IMG/VR virus record: IMGVR_UViG_3300034375_003182
Location: 1-64,000 of that record
Source of the DNA: a virus
Strand: one strand, 5' to 3'
Length of the DNA stretch: 64,000 nucleotides
Shown here: in pieces, positions 36,401 through 42,620 of the stretch
Layout: each line of letters starts with the position of its first letter
Position numbering within the stretch: position 1 is the first letter of the stretch
Program-made: the position numbers and the translations under genes
Notes under the pieces: model-generated
What the model saw: the letters and a program-made list of their open reading frames with translations, nothing else
Told to the model about the DNA's origin: nothing
Databases searched by the model: none

Positions 36401-37731
36401 AAGTCTAATGCTGCGTTAACACCATGAGGTCTATCCTTTTTAGAATAGTACTCAGCTGATGCGTGCCTACCTGCATTACTTAACCATGACTGTCCACCTT
36501 CTTCTACAAAACCTTCGTAGAATGGATTCTTAAGAGCGTGGTATGCAGCACTAACGTACTTACCTTTACCCATAGATCTATATGCTGCTCTATAAGGAGC
36601 TGCTACTTGCTTCCCTGCATCTCTTATGATCTTTCCAAAGCTTCCAGACATAGAACGTGCTCCAGGTCCAAATATTTTTGGGAACTGTAGCATGTTACCA
36701 CCACCTACAAGAGCGAGGTTAGTTGTAAATACAGAGTTAGCTGATTGTGTAGCTAGGTCTTTTATAAAAGCTAGCTCTTCATCTGTAGGCTGTCTTCCAT
36801 TCTTAGAAACAAAGTCCTCTACACCGTCTTTTACTACACTGTCTAAGTGATGTCTTGCTTCTACACCTGCCTCATACCCAGCACCTGTAACAAGCTGTCT
36901 CATTACCTTGGATGCACTCCTAGCTTTTTGCATAGCTGATAGCCCTCCACGAGTTAGCCTGGCAGCATCACCCATCTTATCAGTTGTCTTTGCAGTTTTA
37001 CCTGCAATTTTAAATATCTTTTTTGCTTTTGATAGCAAGCTTGCAGTTGCTACAGCTTGTGCAGGAGCTGCGCCACCAAAACTTGCAGCGGTAGTAGCTG
37101 TCAAAGCCGCCTCTGTTAGGATAGCACCTGCTATAAAAGATAGCCCATTAGTAAAATCATTTGCCCAGAAGTTCCCTGTACCTAAGCTTTTAAAAAACCC
37201 TAAGTCTCTTTCTTCTTTTGCTATATAGTTAGGTAAGTTGTAGTCTAAGGCTTCGTTTATATCATCAAGACCACGTGTAAACTCATTATCAAATACAGAC
37301 TTAAAAGAGTCTGCTGCATCAGCGTCTGTCATTGCATACTTACCCAAACCATGCAAACTTGTAAATATAGTTCCTATACCACCAACTGTAGCTGTAGCAG
37401 TTTTACCAGCTAGTTTACCTACAGCGTTACCCCACTCTGTAGCATTGCTTTGACCATACGCAGCTAGATCTGTAAGGTCATCATTCTCAATATTAATTGG
37501 GGCTCTTAGAAAGTCTGGAGTTTCATATAGCTTTGCAGCTCCCTCTGAAGCATCTTCAAATAACTTTTGATCTGCAGATGTTCTACGAGTAAGACCCATA
37601 AAGCTTTGACCTTCAACTGGATCTACGTCCAACGAAGTCTCAGCCTCTTTTGCTTTTGTTAACCCCTCTTCTAAACCTGTATCTTTATCTATCTCAGATT
37701 TAAACTCCATTAAATTTTTTAGTATACCCAT
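24454..37731 (-). CDS. Giant virion protein, 4425 aa: RNA polymerase plus metalloprotease fusion
   Basis: One uninterrupted 13.3-kb gene. Near 3309 RIPTSALNSIEAIEI and at 3348-3352 DYDID (in KAGSDYDIDKLSIF) match the layout of the multisubunit RNA polymerase beta' core (RxPTLHR...NADFDGD) and of the DxDxD two-barrel virion RNA polymerase known from Cellulophaga phage phi14:2. FESGVKVGKV near 3040 could belong to the first barrel. A zincin motif HEAYH sits at about 1981-1985, with EGLAEEF downstream as possible third ligand. Long coiled coils span about 850-1200. Gly/Ala-rich hydrophobic segments (about 115-140, 195-235) could insert in membranes during ejection. The last 150 residues form a separate alpha/beta domain. 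Probably packaged and injected to transcribe early genes; the fusion may be cleaved by its own or a host protease. Confidence 0.88.
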   Translation of the reverse strand: MGILKNLMEFKSEIDKDTGLEEGLTKAKEAETSLDVDPVEGQSFMGLTRRTSADQKLFEDASEGAAKLYETPDFLRAPINIENDDLTDLAAYGQSNATEWGNAVGKLAGKTATATVGGIGTIFTSLHGLGKYAMTDADAADSFKSVFDNEFTRGLDDINEALDYNLPNYIAKEERDLGFFKSLGTGNFWANDFTNGLSFIAGAILTEAALTATTAASFGGAAPAQAVATASLLSKAKKIFKIAGKTAKTTDKMGDAARLTRGGLSAMQKARSASKVMRQLVTGAGYEAGVEARHHLDSVVKDGVEDFVSKNGRQPTDEELAFIKDLATQSANSVFTTNLALVGGGNMLQFPKIFGPGARSMSGSFGKIIRDAGKQVAAPYRAAYRSMGKGKYVSAAYHALKNPFYEGFVEEGGQSWLSNAGRHASAEYYSKKDRPHGVNAALDLIRSLDDTFIETYGAKDTQKEIGLGFLLGAMGIPTYAKSQTTGKRQFEIQGGIVGAIREQKDKRRRTDRLVDYLNKNPNAAATIKNMQTNFENFSKATNLQQEMDAALAEQNMFAYKNAENDQMYSYVDSRIQAGLFEHVMEDFEAVRESSNEQFARDMGYDTSTMTDQELTDRKNKVVDSAIEKAKKIKKAHDQINNNPKFAQYSKEVRDMLTHAVAVADNVDLREADLQKRVNELAGTTIDFDAAYSQKAPTVNRELQQIEDVLRKDDTLEDSSPDKLSPEARAELEVARDALQQSALNGFGQNTREDADIMNQFINNNPNEAAKTESQEEMLSTLRDLRMLRARREQFIDLYNNLTDPEGQREAFQQIEYYMDDYNKEEAERQAVATQQAVRENDKVRFYNENRENEVGILGKDGKEKFYRFLDPTTLYNVKDANDKISMDDIMSNGDYRPGVSILNQNAIERRKVAEAIERIQKTDTSRLVEIQKEIEELDKRLNYGAEAMRAQLKRYETRRDEKGRFVSINQLESDMMLAESLYQELGEKRDKLQEDAELIKENAKFLDQMLKETESAFMLPMEDRLELEKQLKEQGLQQLGISGTTLQPDGSVKLSTRTELDTNAQGSISRTEQALEELMDQIAVLEDSAQKAKNYYDVLKDILMEDRFFNAYTKFKETYPGANPLDAAKFIEFSNEQADLANQYPEFADLLVNRPKMYSEFQDLYKKREDQRFLEDEFFATEEKLEKLETTLRAAKQREAAMIDALDNKYKGMEKVQRSIIFGTNYNALQKKLSAIVIEEGRVYDQVMGRGVIAPAPKSNEAVTIDGPSRTADFISNEDKTHTKPNAFDIGYGKTGGIDVENKFEDTSEENMSLDQRRFFKFVDSILPTDIRNDKYELRAFHRGNVESAGLEQKDIDALNQDEFFTGSEATPENADIVLAVYDKVNKKYVRSEDGGLIYTKQLLPNEDGSKFSGVNEDNKAQFDILTEAYKVSRKKILLSRGPVSFRISGKGRGTAVMQKDADGNYVKGAALGRITNDEKKLKKIKVNIATGVTGPDGFTTIQEGGNKYKVVRGMPYAAHKGYPVPLETRTLTDTEIETAVQILAAYGTKLHSTDKDVAAAANIIEGTDVQVRPYLNSLIGFNRRATDSPNSKSFEIYAAREGDVTYLNFGGNKIDIRSLDPNAPADVVNSTDADGNPISTTVDIYNEANVQLLKEFLATKNHNIDKSLLNKPNKPYTSVVVTPEGTQPGVTYDSYNDYLFLQREDGTTPPLTTGIVPMSKDVNNTQIKRTYLKYDYGQSVAQQSPITPVAKTDAPTDLTEGAQEDTGLDTPDMVVGQDYNLTVTKADGSLIGTYEISKGNDNKIIVKSDDVDTNVVKIIDFYNAQKDLSFMGAVSKIKEVSPGLTAGFEISEKNVIVPPKVDAAKQTNPTSVDQAILEAYSAQDSESKQAPSTVDILAKFGGQMEDPTMGPEVQDLLASEVTEQYKAANIPAEIAWFEGKFPNIPIKVIDGLIDGKSYGRTLNAARVLLSDLAQEGTVYHEAYHVVSGRFTTPETKQEIEDAFTRLTGQTENIEEGLAEEFRSYMLVGDKYKIGNKTNKDSNFIKRFFNAIKEFFNTMLGRGPAADRQRLQQFFDSIRDNRFVQPVNNPDFAMSMDKRITLADGSKISVDQSKAITESLTRIMFGHLFNGQVAGFSMADLLDLSSKNNSDAKKQKMQELMNVTYRTYFTNLNKIRQNASAEVQQDIDNLAAMVYHNTTAVTQSVFDFLEQFKVQLEIKENAESTKLRDSYNINENNEINLKDTAPAAVKLLIATLPASRSMKNTNSAYGLGLVDYKPFFNLVLKRLAGTESFADQINKLRELAIEHPEYADIAGTPGPITTLINRLQVTKDASALTANEFKLQRQFRQQFHKFNSEDIIAIYDAENGHVTFMPANADRESALIMSEFRANFKERVQEGKGPFSVDPETGRVVIEPNKAFNVNGRQMTLAKLAGKGANINEADALAILNYMGVEFTNPESLSTKQRMNILSELVPSEGTGILSKLVELGEEGVSIEDIFSRESGAFSRFKKIIDIQADRTEKSVDLQFQTADGKTAYGVITNNFTTNIVGRLNNGRVPEFFIDPETGELMESVKGSIFLEGSMGGMKIGMGTLNGIKKEGNRRGFVYENNSPSRRFRTDFNAVLDGRIPQIRPAEKKSQFVFDLNARNEEGSALIDLMPKTEAEYVGQMSKYLRQEIYKALSNHGNSIDGYNRNKGQLRVFDYVTSVNLQDVGGVGNIDAYMAENKEAIEADLRTHLKTRAEELFRAGIENKLIKLDPENNIKYNVEVSDQILAKNNLDFEKSGTHNSMLEGDVMNMLKKFVMLHEAGNIEQTIAVLGDLGFFKPDSFFKRTSGPHGPKLFADNSVEVNDWLNQNYERLDGKTADGKMRHITYRDVKASITNERFLEYAEAYGADPAAIQIKLETPNVQLDPKTEEVYEILRPYLEFDEADAQGYMTIDEYMEFLERVGNVTPDQRTAYKKVREGQPLSAQEMAVFPPLKPQYYGPTYATGIYSPAFIKLSVLPIYPQLVESIGKGSNLGKMLDDMIDNQVGLAVFESGVKVGKVVGADNASNDFYDESGDYAGIDQANVSELYYDFMGIQVETQNPVKTKVSKGSQQRALLASNAYENGKVVNKEVAAIDKRLQVLENELVDAEFESLKREFGIEDAGNEFTISEEGYEKLTEVLRGEAERRDMSDAYLDGLEEFLSGETRVLDVLGNKPKIENLLYSLVSNRIVNYKTFGGAKVQVSSAGIEVEQRTVYQDKHKYGANVAALQFYRKEDGKVKAMQVMLPHYFKELIGENVTIREDGVYRDGEKIGGKEMLEVYGFRIPTSALNSIEAIEIAGFLPQEAGDAIMVPSEIVVKAGSDYDIDKLSIFLPNYTYNRSKNELNVVPFLTNANSTSTQRVQALRTLNPRKYATLAQQVGLGESVVDKVVAMNKEFAKLKQLDYQNYQNPEVQEVSKQIDNLYKKRKKAPRSQRDSIDFEIGLLEMRRMAKIQDADTGMDVSIQSVKDKISKEFEKIDSQIANAVDKQDIPLERQNATQAIQNQILTNSRKIVLNEANYEQLVRPVGAQRLKDMANVIRGLQGKSNQSPRFSDLLKFEFIQEMGNRFLAGKKALGVAAVANTHQIKAQRAGLALRVDPDFSIGMPAYEMIELEDGSLAIPMGGTRDALGLNYVSEIIGEFINAFVDVSKDPFVFDINGNLTTASTYISMLRAGVPLEFVSKFMTQPVLFEMVATKTENPATGLGEISKTLQKEHENKAKDIAALSGLPTDFDATVEYTIPAMERMLALGEKARQFEEMSNGMAPEQKAKLLDQFTPQDLIDYHTFQMQAMKKYIDIRDGLTIPMQELSEAVTGDRSGLAPKNRMEAKMQVMKLNTLKAENKFVNLDKYLDESFQKSFEQSLESSSRMFDSLFATTRKADAEFILDSLIVDIINRRDIGNDDKARFAGLVENSLVNYILQTVRTENQQELFKDASRLFQGTKDSPSLARRVMQLKKDTKKSLILNELFPILQTYDPTHPEYATENIKKFNKRLTSFERNALIEDMQVLMEKDPELAKDIVKFIILQSGQQTSPVSFMDLIPAQQYIDIVDPILKKYLAGTKEQSNVNLDNFRLQFYKNNFKNPFVVPQYMKQKVDEATYGFEADTGKTQIPPGLSNKVRIVGARALQIASPNRPPQEFISVEIPDTSLSREQKARLIKAGKKTTIKKLFKLTEDSKANYKTVVKKLSEGKRKEIGNAWTMVWEQITTLGNGMYLQEYGPEGIISMVNSNNITLDGKDHTDKTLDPNVKEMRRGKQTVTGDIFNIAGIPIVPVDQSGTFANGLARVAKAKGLPIAKKFTAKANVISAPTKAQYGEPVDFAIFADSIGKIDTLAKKNPGKTFLLPPLGLEPGNKSTQQEIDSRVVIIKSLLDANPNIKLVIPDSTNPALTAHLDTLRTIFEC

Positions 37732-37732
37732 G

Positions 37733-39949
37733 TTATAGTCCTAATAGTTTTGGATCGTATGTTGTGCTAAAGTAACTTTTTTCTATAGCCTTATACTGAT
37801 TGTGTTTTGGATGATCTTGATTACTCTCTATTTCTCTAAGCTCACTTAAACTGCTTATACCCATTTGAGTTCCAATCAAATTTAGTAAATTATTTTCTAT
37901 GTTAATTAAATTAGTTAACGTGTAGGCAGCTAAAGCTTGTTGTTTTGATGGAAGTTTTTTATGATCAAACGCCATAGGATCTTGTACCATTTGCATAATA
38001 GTGCTCATATCAAATCCTGCTCGAACTAGTGGAGCTAGTTGCTGCTGTTGTTTTTTATTATTAAAGTCAGCAAACGTCATTTCACCATGAATTAAAGCAT
38101 CATAGTCCCCTTCATTACTTTCAAACTGCTGTGAAATTCCTAAACTCTCTGCAATGCTAGACATAAGATCATGATGTTTTGCACCTTCACTAACATTTTT
38201 AGGTTCCACTGTGTAGAATTTACCTTTATAGTTTAATGTTAAAGTTGCCTGCGTGCCTGTAAACATATCGGGCATAGTAAGTCCTGCAAATGTTGCACCG
38301 CCTTCTGTTCCAACGCTTTCTATTATTTCTTCCATATCGTTTGTGCTAGCAAAAGTACCATCTGCTCTCAAAAAGCTAAAGTCATTCATAGATAGTTGGC
38401 CTCTCATCACATTATTTACTTTATTAAGTTCTGAAGAACCTTCAGGTGCAAAAGCTATTCTATCTGAAGTTTTAATTGAAGCTGTATTAGTATGATGCTC
38501 ATATAACTCATCCCCGCCTTTATCTTTATGTATAGTATAATATTGTTCAGCAATCTTTTCAATATTAGCTAAATCATCCTGAGTGTAGTTAGTGCCAAAC
38601 ATGTCATTAATATCATTAATACCTTTTCCTAGTTGAAGCATTAAATTCTTAAGCTCACCTTTACGCCCTAGCATTGGAGATCTTACATTTCTAAAGCTAG
38701 TACGAGTAAATAGAGTGTTATCTGCAGTATAAATAGATCTCTTAACGTCTCCACCAAAAGCTCTATCAGTGCCAAAGAATGATTGATCTGCAACCAACTC
38801 CATAAGCAGTGGTTCTATAACCTGATACTTAGAGTTGTCACCCTTAAATAAACCTTGCATTAGCTTGTAAGCATTTTTTGCATCTTTACCTGCACTCTTC
38901 ATAGAGTTAGCGAACATGTTGGTACGCTTATTAGTTATGTTAGCTAGCTGTATCTGAGCATCTCTTTTCTCTTCATTAGTTTTTGCATCTCGCATTGCAT
39001 TTAACGCTGCAGCATAATCCTTTTCCACTTGCTCGAATGTGCCCATACCTGCATCAATAGCACTGTTACCTGGTAGTACCATTACATTACTAAGATCTCC
39101 AAACCCTGATGCACCGCTTTGCTCTGGAGCCTGCATATAAGAAGGAACCATACCTACCTGCTTCTCAGCTACATCTCTCATGCTTTGTACTATACTGTTG
39201 TATGCTTCTTCTTGACTTAGCCCGTCAAGCTGTGTAAGCTTTTTTAGTTCTTGTTGTCCTTCTGATGTTGATATGTATTCTTCTAGTAAACCTTCAGCTA
39301 TTCTATCAGCTTTAGCACCACTAACACCCGTCCATCTTTCTAGCAGTCCTAAAATATCACTAGGACCTAGTTCTGATCCAGACTTAGCAATGCCTTGTAG
39401 CATCTGTTGCTTCTTAGCATCATAGTCCATCATTAACTCTGTACCACCGTGGTATATATTACGAGTCATAGAACCATCTTCATTTTGATAAAAAGATTTG
39501 TGTGCATCAAAAGCATGCCCAATTATTTCTCCAGTCTCTTCATCTCTAACCACGTTGAAGTCTAGCACTTTTCTACCAGTCTTCATCTCTATCTCACGAG
39601 CAGCTTTTATCTCTGCCTGTCTATTTGCATAAGATTGTGACGCTAGCTTAAGTCCTTCATTCATAGCAAAGTCTTGAGCAATACCATCTACAATAGCACC
39701 AGAGTTTTCGTAGTCTCCTACCATAACTGTGTTTGCCATCTTATCATTTATATCAGCTATAGCATTATCCTTTATATACTGATCGCCACCACCCACTTGA
39801 ACGCCAGCTAAGCTTCTCTCTACTAAGTCATGCTTCTGCTTGTTATTATCATAACGCTGTCTTAGTAATTGATTTACTTGTACACTTTGTGGGTCTACGT
39901 ATTGAGATACATAAGGTGTAAGACTATATTTACTATACTTGTTTGCCAT
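37733..39949 (-). CDS. Virion cargo/ejection protein, 738 aa
   Basis: Soluble, mostly helical protein starting MANKYSKYSLTPYVSQYVDP. It is rich in Gln, Asn and Met, with a central region of charged helices (RDAKTNEEKRDAQIQLAN). No catalytic motif recognised. The gene lies between the RNA polymerase and the 888-aa protein, which is the position of cargo proteins in crAss-like phages, so packaging with the genome is inferred. One base separates its end from the giant gene start. Confidence 0.7.
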   Translation of the reverse strand: MANKYSKYSLTPYVSQYVDPQSVQVNQLLRQRYDNNKQKHDLVERSLAGVQVGGGDQYIKDNAIADINDKMANTVMVGDYENSGAIVDGIAQDFAMNEGLKLASQSYANRQAEIKAAREIEMKTGRKVLDFNVVRDEETGEIIGHAFDAHKSFYQNEDGSMTRNIYHGGTELMMDYDAKKQQMLQGIAKSGSELGPSDILGLLERWTGVSGAKADRIAEGLLEEYISTSEGQQELKKLTQLDGLSQEEAYNSIVQSMRDVAEKQVGMVPSYMQAPEQSGASGFGDLSNVMVLPGNSAIDAGMGTFEQVEKDYAAALNAMRDAKTNEEKRDAQIQLANITNKRTNMFANSMKSAGKDAKNAYKLMQGLFKGDNSKYQVIEPLLMELVADQSFFGTDRAFGGDVKRSIYTADNTLFTRTSFRNVRSPMLGRKGELKNLMLQLGKGINDINDMFGTNYTQDDLANIEKIAEQYYTIHKDKGGDELYEHHTNTASIKTSDRIAFAPEGSSELNKVNNVMRGQLSMNDFSFLRADGTFASTNDMEEIIESVGTEGGATFAGLTMPDMFTGTQATLTLNYKGKFYTVEPKNVSEGAKHHDLMSSIAESLGISQQFESNEGDYDALIHGEMTFADFNNKKQQQQLAPLVRAGFDMSTIMQMVQDPMAFDHKKLPSKQQALAAYTLTNLINIENNLLNLIGTQMGISSLSELREIESNQDHPKHNQYKAIEKSYFSTTYDPKLLGL

Positions 39950-39951
39950 AA

Positions 39952-42618
39952 TTAAATATATTTTTTAACTCCGCCGTACATAGCGCTTTGTTGCTCTTGC
40001 TGATTCTTAAGCATTTGCATGTAGTAATCCTGAACTGCCTTCTTATACTCTGCACTGCTCGGATCTAGACCAAGACTATCTTGTACCATCTTTCCAATCT
40101 GCTCTCTTGTATATACACCCGTGCCTCCAGAGATAGCTCGTGCTAATCTTTCTTGAGCATCATACTTAAGCCTATCAGTATTCATAGTAGCCATAGATTT
40201 AAACGCATTGTCTAACGCCATCAACTTTCTATCTTCTACTGCAGCATCAGCAGATCTGTTAAACTCATCAGTATACATAGCATTCTTTATGTTGTTTAAT
40301 CTAGCTTGCTGGTTAGCCATCTTAGTTTGCATAGCTATTTGAGCTTCTTGATTACCAATCTCAGTGTTTACTCTAGATTCTTGTGCAGCAATCTTTAAAT
40401 CGCCAGTCTGCTTACGTCCATAAGCTGCCATCTTAGCAATGATACCAGCTGGTCCAATACCACTAGTCTCAATAAATCTGTTCATAGCCCTAGCGTCAGC
40501 TGCATTCTGAGCACGCTCTGTGTTATAACTTACTCTATCTAATCTTTCAGCTCTTATGTTATTAACCTTTCCAGGTTCAGACATGTACTTAGGCTTAGTA
40601 GCAAATGCTGCGGCTGCAGGTATAAGCTGACCTATCTGTGCTGCACTTGTAAGTAGATCACTGTTCTTTAAACCTTTCTTAAACTGATCTTTAAGGTACT
40701 CACCCCTAGGTAATACTCTCTTCTTTTTCTTTTGATTATCATCATCTTTCAAGTCATCAGGCAACACAGCCGGTATTAACTTAATCTCAGACTCTGGAAG
40801 ATCTATCTTATCAATTGTCTTAGGCTCAATATACTCTATAGTCTCTTCTTTTCTTTTATTAGTGTTAGTAGTAGTAGACTTCTTTTCCTCTTTCTTTTCC
40901 TCTTCAGGTTTTACATACACACCATTTTCAGCATCCCATATATACCCCTGATTTATCATATTAAAATGCTCTTCTCTTTGTCTACGAGCTTCATCAGTCA
41001 TAAAACTTTCTGTTTCATCATCCCAGGACACAGGACTGTCTACAGTATTATATGAGGTTTGTGTAAAGTCCATAAACTCTCCTCCCTTATTATACATATT
41101 GTATCCACCTGCTCCTAGTTTTACAGCATTAGGATCTCTACCTGCTTTATCTTCTTGTAGCTTGGCTAGAGCATCAACATCTCTTTGACTTCCACCATTC
41201 TTTAATATCTCTTTATGTCTCTGTGCAAATGACTTACCTCCCATCTTTAAGTGTTGTGAGAAGAAGTAATCTCTTTTACCGCCCTTCTTAGCTATAGTAA
41301 CTTGATCCATAGTCTCTCCACCTTCTACTTCAGTCATAGGATCTACCATGATACCACCCTCATCGTGTGATTGTCCTTTAAACTCTACAGCATCAGATCC
41401 TGGTATAGGATTCATACTACCACCCGGTAGCTGTACACCACCCATTTGATAGTAACCACCATACTTAGCTACATCAGTACCAAAATCAAAGCCTGAATAT
41501 TCTTTAGACTTCATTTCCTCTATTTTTCTTTTTGATGCTAGTTTTCCTAACTCTCTCTTCTTTTTATCTTCAGCTTTTCCTTCTTCTCTTCTAGCTTTAC
41601 CTCTTTGTATAAGTCCTTTACCTAAACCATATATAGCACCACCTACAACACCAGCTGCTGTACCTACAGGTCCTAATGATGATCCCAGTAATGCTGCAGT
41701 TGACATAGCTGCACCAATACCTGTGCCTATACCTGATAGTCCAGATCCAATAGTTTCACCTGTATTCATTGTAGTAGCATCTTGATCATCAGATGCCATC
41801 TTAATACCCTCACCTGCAAGTGATGCAATAGCTCCAACGCCACCCATGCCTATACCTGCTCCTGCTCCGGCAGCAGTGCTAGTTGTAGCCTGTGCTAACT
41901 GGGCAGTTCCTTCTTGTGCAGCTTTCATACCTGCAGTTTGTACACCTGTAACTACTTTAGGTGCTACCTTTTGAAATGCTCCAGGTGCTGCTTGTTCTAA
42001 GGCTGCCTGTGTAGTTTTAGTACCAACTACTTTAGCAGCTTCTTTTGCAGCTAAGTCTTTAGCTTTTTGAGCAGCTTTTTCAATACCCTTTTGTTTAAGC
42101 TTATCAAATACTCCAAGCTTGTCTAGTCCTTTTACACCTTGTGATAGCCCTTGTTCTATACCACTAATAGTAGAAGCTTGCTTTTGAACTTCTGCTTCTG
42201 CTTCATCTTGATACTTTGTAGACTCTTGAGCTTCTTTTAGCTCATCTTCCAATGCTTTTAGTTTAGCAGGGTCTGCTTCCGTGTAAGTAATTGACGCAGT
42301 CTCTGGAGCACCAGGCATGGTATTAGCTCCATACATAGGTGCAGCTCCTAAGCCACCTGCTTGGTAATAACCCATACGCTTCATAAAATCATTCTTGTCA
42401 CTCTTAGGGTATCCGCCTTCCTTTTTTTGATCTACTTTAGGAATGCTTGGAGGAACTGTATATGTGTACTTCTTGGTAGTTTTATTATAAGTAAGAACTG
42501 CGTTCTTTGGTATTCTACCATTAAACCTATTCTGAAGTTTCTTTCTAACAAGTGCTTGATCGTTTGCGCTTACTCTTATTGTGTCGTTACCACCACCATT
42601 ATTATTTTTCTTTGCCAT
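39952..42618 (-). CDS. Virion cargo protein with glycine/alanine-rich hydrophobic core, 888 aa
   Basis: A basic, Gly/Asn-rich N-terminus (MAKKNNNGGGND). About residues 140-330 are Ala/Gly-rich and hydrophobic (GAGAGIGMGGVGAIASLAG, then GPVGTAAGVVGGAIYGLG), resembling membrane-inserting ejection proteins. A middle module around 390-470 has SHDEGGIMVDP and EVEGGETMDQV, a pattern seen in other Bacteroidota phage virion proteins. The C-terminal half is charged and helical with long Gln/Met-rich stretches. It sits between the stabilization protein and the 738-aa cargo protein. A role as internal channel or cargo protein is inferred. Confidence 0.72.
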   Translation of the reverse strand: MAKKNNNGGGNDTIRVSANDQALVRKKLQNRFNGRIPKNAVLTYNKTTKKYTYTVPPSIPKVDQKKEGGYPKSDKNDFMKRMGYYQAGGLGAAPMYGANTMPGAPETASITYTEADPAKLKALEDELKEAQESTKYQDEAEAEVQKQASTISGIEQGLSQGVKGLDKLGVFDKLKQKGIEKAAQKAKDLAAKEAAKVVGTKTTQAALEQAAPGAFQKVAPKVVTGVQTAGMKAAQEGTAQLAQATTSTAAGAGAGIGMGGVGAIASLAGEGIKMASDDQDATTMNTGETIGSGLSGIGTGIGAAMSTAALLGSSLGPVGTAAGVVGGAIYGLGKGLIQRGKARREEGKAEDKKKRELGKLASKRKIEEMKSKEYSGFDFGTDVAKYGGYYQMGGVQLPGGSMNPIPGSDAVEFKGQSHDEGGIMVDPMTEVEGGETMDQVTIAKKGGKRDYFFSQHLKMGGKSFAQRHKEILKNGGSQRDVDALAKLQEDKAGRDPNAVKLGAGGYNMYNKGGEFMDFTQTSYNTVDSPVSWDDETESFMTDEARRQREEHFNMINQGYIWDAENGVYVKPEEEKKEEKKSTTTNTNKRKEETIEYIEPKTIDKIDLPESEIKLIPAVLPDDLKDDDNQKKKKRVLPRGEYLKDQFKKGLKNSDLLTSAAQIGQLIPAAAAFATKPKYMSEPGKVNNIRAERLDRVSYNTERAQNAADARAMNRFIETSGIGPAGIIAKMAAYGRKQTGDLKIAAQESRVNTEIGNQEAQIAMQTKMANQQARLNNIKNAMYTDEFNRSADAAVEDRKLMALDNAFKSMATMNTDRLKYDAQERLARAISGGTGVYTREQIGKMVQDSLGLDPSSAEYKKAVQDYYMQMLKNQQEQQSAMYGGVKKYI

Positions 42619-42620
42619 AA

